In this document: positions 5,764 to 6,898 of the stretch, in pieces
Layout: the number at the start of each line of letters is the position of its first letter
Numbering within the stretch: position 1 is the first letter of the stretch
NCBI GenBank assembly: GCA_017989485.1
Contig: JAGNPU010000094.1
Span: 1-6,898 of the forward strand
Source of the DNA: Neisseriaceae bacterium
Lineage (GTDB): Bacteria > Pseudomonadota > Gammaproteobacteria > Burkholderiales > Neisseriaceae
DNA length: 6,898 nt
Direction: 5' to 3'
The notes under the pieces: generated by a model
Seen by the model: the letters and a program-made list of their open reading frames with translations, nothing else
Told to the model about the DNA's origin: nothing
The model's database searches: none
Made by a program: the position numbers and the translations under genes

Positions 5764-5807
5764 ATACAGCCCGTCTGTGCACACCAGAACAATAGAAAGA
5801 AACCCGT

Positions 5808-6611
5808 ATGCTCGCACAAACTGTCATTCAAGACCTGGCCCAACAGCTGAATCAGGCCGAACAAACCCGTACCCAATTAAAGCAGTTTTCGCTGACCCAG
5901 CCCGACATCACCATTGAAGACGCTTACGCGATTCAAAAAGCCTGGGTGGCATTGAAGATAGACGAAGGCCGTAAGCTGGTTGGCCACAAAATTGGCCTGA
6001 CCTCGCGCGCCATGCAGGTGTCGTCGAACATCACCGAGCCCGACTACGGCGCCCTCTTGGACGACATGTTTTTTGATGAAGGCACCGAGATTCCATTTGC
6101 GCGCTTCATCGTGCCCCGCGTTGAAGTGGAGCTGGCGTTTATTTTGGGCAAACCCTTGAGCGGGCCTCATTGCACTGTTTTTGACGTTTTAGACGCCACC
6201 GAATGGGTGGTGCCGGCGCTGGAAATCATCGACGCGCGTTTGCACAACGTGGACCCAGACACCCAAATCACCCGTAAGGTATTTGACACCATCTCTGACA
6301 ACGCCGCCAATGCGGGCGTGGTGATGGGGGGGCGGCCGATTCGGCCGACCGAGCTAGACTTGCGTCGCGTCAGCGCCGTGCTGTACCGCAACGGCGTGAT
6401 CGAAGAATCAGGCGTGTCGGCAGCAGTGCTGAATCATCCGGCCAAAGGCGTGGCGTGGTTGGCGAACAAGCTTCACCCCCACGGCGTGACCTTACAGCCT
6501 GGCCAAGTGATTTTGGGCGGCTCGTTTACCCGTCCAGTGGCGGCCCGTCAAGGCGATACCTTCCACGTAGACTATGGTGACTTAGGCGCCATCGCCTGTT
6601 ATTTCGGCTAA
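5808..6611 (+). CDS. hpaH: HpaH, 2-oxohept-4-ene-1,7-dioate hydratase
   Basis: The 267-residue product has exactly the length of E. coli HpaH (HpcG) and belongs to the MhpD/2-hydroxypentadienoate hydratase family. It adds water to 2-oxohept-4-ene-1,7-dioate, giving 4-hydroxy-2-oxoheptane-1,7-dioate. Visible signatures are ITIEDAYAIQ (34-43), GHKIGLTSRAMQ (59-70, Lys61 probable active-site residue), EPDYGALLDDMFF (77-89), and PRVEVELAF (103-111) with Glu106 and Glu108. With Glu139 of PALEIID these are the expected Mg2+ ligands. KVFDTISDNAANAG (157-170) and ILGGSFTRPV (235-244) complete the match. Its SD is weak (GAAAGA, about 5795-5800), unlike the strong sites of its neighbours, so it may be translated less efficiently or depend on ribosomes from hpaF, 44 bases upstream. 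Confidence 0.96.
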   Translation: MLAQTVIQDLAQQLNQAEQTRTQLKQFSLTQPDITIEDAYAIQKAWVALKIDEGRKLVGHKIGLTSRAMQVSSNITEPDYGALLDDMFFDEGTEIPFARFIVPRVEVELAFILGKPLSGPHCTVFDVLDATEWVVPALEIIDARLHNVDPDTQITRKVFDTISDNAANAGVVMGGRPIRPTELDLRRVSAVLYRNGVIEESGVSAAVLNHPAKGVAWLANKLHPHGVTLQPGQVILGGSFTRPVAARQGDTFHVDYGDLGAIACYFG

Positions 6612-6628
6612 TAGATTAGGAGTTACTC

Positions 6629-6898
6629 ATGGCAAAAATCACCCCAAACCGCTTTAAACAGGCTTTGCGTACCGACGCCACCCAAATTGGCATGTGGCTA
6701 GGCTTGGCCAACAGCTACAGCGCCGAACTCATCGCCACCGTGGGCTTTGACTGGCTGCTCATCGACGCCGAGCACGCGCCGAATAACGTCACCACCGTGT
6801 TACAGCAGCTGCAGGCGATTGCGCCGTATCAGGCCCAAGGCCATTCGTTGCCGGTGGTGCGTCCACCGGTGGGCGACGCCGTGTTGATCAAGCAACTC
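6629..6898 (+). CDS. hpaI: HpaI, 4-hydroxy-2-oxoheptane-1,7-dioate aldolase (partial, 3' end beyond window)
   Basis: Ninety codons are present before the right edge; the family is about 260 residues long. HpaI is a class II, metal-dependent pyruvate aldolase of the HpcH/HpaI family. It cleaves 4-hydroxy-2-oxoheptane-1,7-dioate to pyruvate and succinate semialdehyde, ending the pathway. The visible part shows [17 protein letters not shown] (20-36), [16 protein letters not shown] (39-54) with the catalytic His49 after Glu48, LQAIAPY (61-67), and PVVRP (75-79) with the conserved pyruvate-site Arg78. Compared with E. coli HpaI as recalled, there are about four extra residues (GHSL region, 71-74) just before PVVRP. 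SD AGGAG (6618-6622) lies 6 bases before the ATG, and the gap from hpaH is 17 bases. Metal ligands further along lie outside the window. Confidence 0.95.
   Translation, partial: MAKITPNRFKQALRTDATQIGMWLGLANSYSAELIATVGFDWLLIDAEHAPNNVTTVLQQLQAIAPYQAQGHSLPVVRPPVGDAVLIKQL

Noticed and set aside
5766..5778. ACAG/CTGT hairpin in the hpaF-hpaH gap as a regulatory element
   Set aside because: The stem is only 4 bp and such pairs occur often by chance.
1..6898. Very frequent GGCC tetranucleotides as a possible special repeat or uptake signal
   Set aside because: They are explained by heavy use of GCC alanine and GGC glycine codons; no longer conserved word or regular spacing was seen by eye.
1485..6898. 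A novel biosynthetic or defence system
   Set aside because: Every gene matches a known homoprotocatechuate pathway enzyme in the order known from E. coli, with catalytic residues intact apart from the expected changes in HpaG1.

Overview
This window carries most of a chromosomal meta-cleavage gene cluster for homoprotocatechuate (3,4-dihydroxyphenylacetate), the central intermediate of 4-hydroxyphenylacetate breakdown. The order on the + strand is hpaR - hpaG1 - hpaG2 - hpaE - hpaD - hpaF - hpaH - hpaI (cut by the right edge). This is the same order as the Escherichia coli W/C hpa (hpc) cluster, except that the single fused hpaG of E. coli is two separate genes here. The proteins resemble the enterobacterial Hpa proteins closely over their full length, as recalled from memory without an alignment. 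Base composition is moderately GC-rich with strong use of GCC and GGC codons. The host is a proteobacterium, probably gamma or possibly beta; I cannot name the genus.

Layout: positions 1-540 (minus strand) hold the first 180 codons of a RhtC-type threonine/amino-acid exporter, reading out of the left edge. A 360-base AT-rich divergent spacer follows (541-900). The MarR-family repressor gene hpaR (901-1326) comes next, closed by a rho-independent terminator (about 1340-1370). A promoter with two operator-like sites (1381-1435) then starts the catabolic operon. From 1485 to the right edge the seven catabolic genes are co-directional, with gaps of 11 to 66 bases and no internal terminator, so they very probably form one transcription unit.

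How the genes work together: HpaD opens the homoprotocatechuate ring to 5-carboxymethyl-2-hydroxymuconate semialdehyde. HpaE oxidises this to 5-carboxymethyl-2-hydroxymuconate, and HpaF isomerises it. HpaG1/HpaG2 decarboxylate and isomerise it again. HpaH hydrates the product, and HpaI cleaves it to pyruvate and succinate semialdehyde. HpaR is expected to repress the operon until the pathway substrate is present. An operator-like 15-mer found in the hpaG promoter recurs (13/15) in the spacer upstream of hpaR, which suggests autoregulation.

I see no sign of a new enzyme system. The points of most interest are the split hpaG whose first half lacks the metal ligands, the three-site operator arrangement, the long hpaR leader, and paired hairpins in two gaps of the operon. 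I see no tRNA, rRNA, CRISPR array, insertion sequence or integrase.
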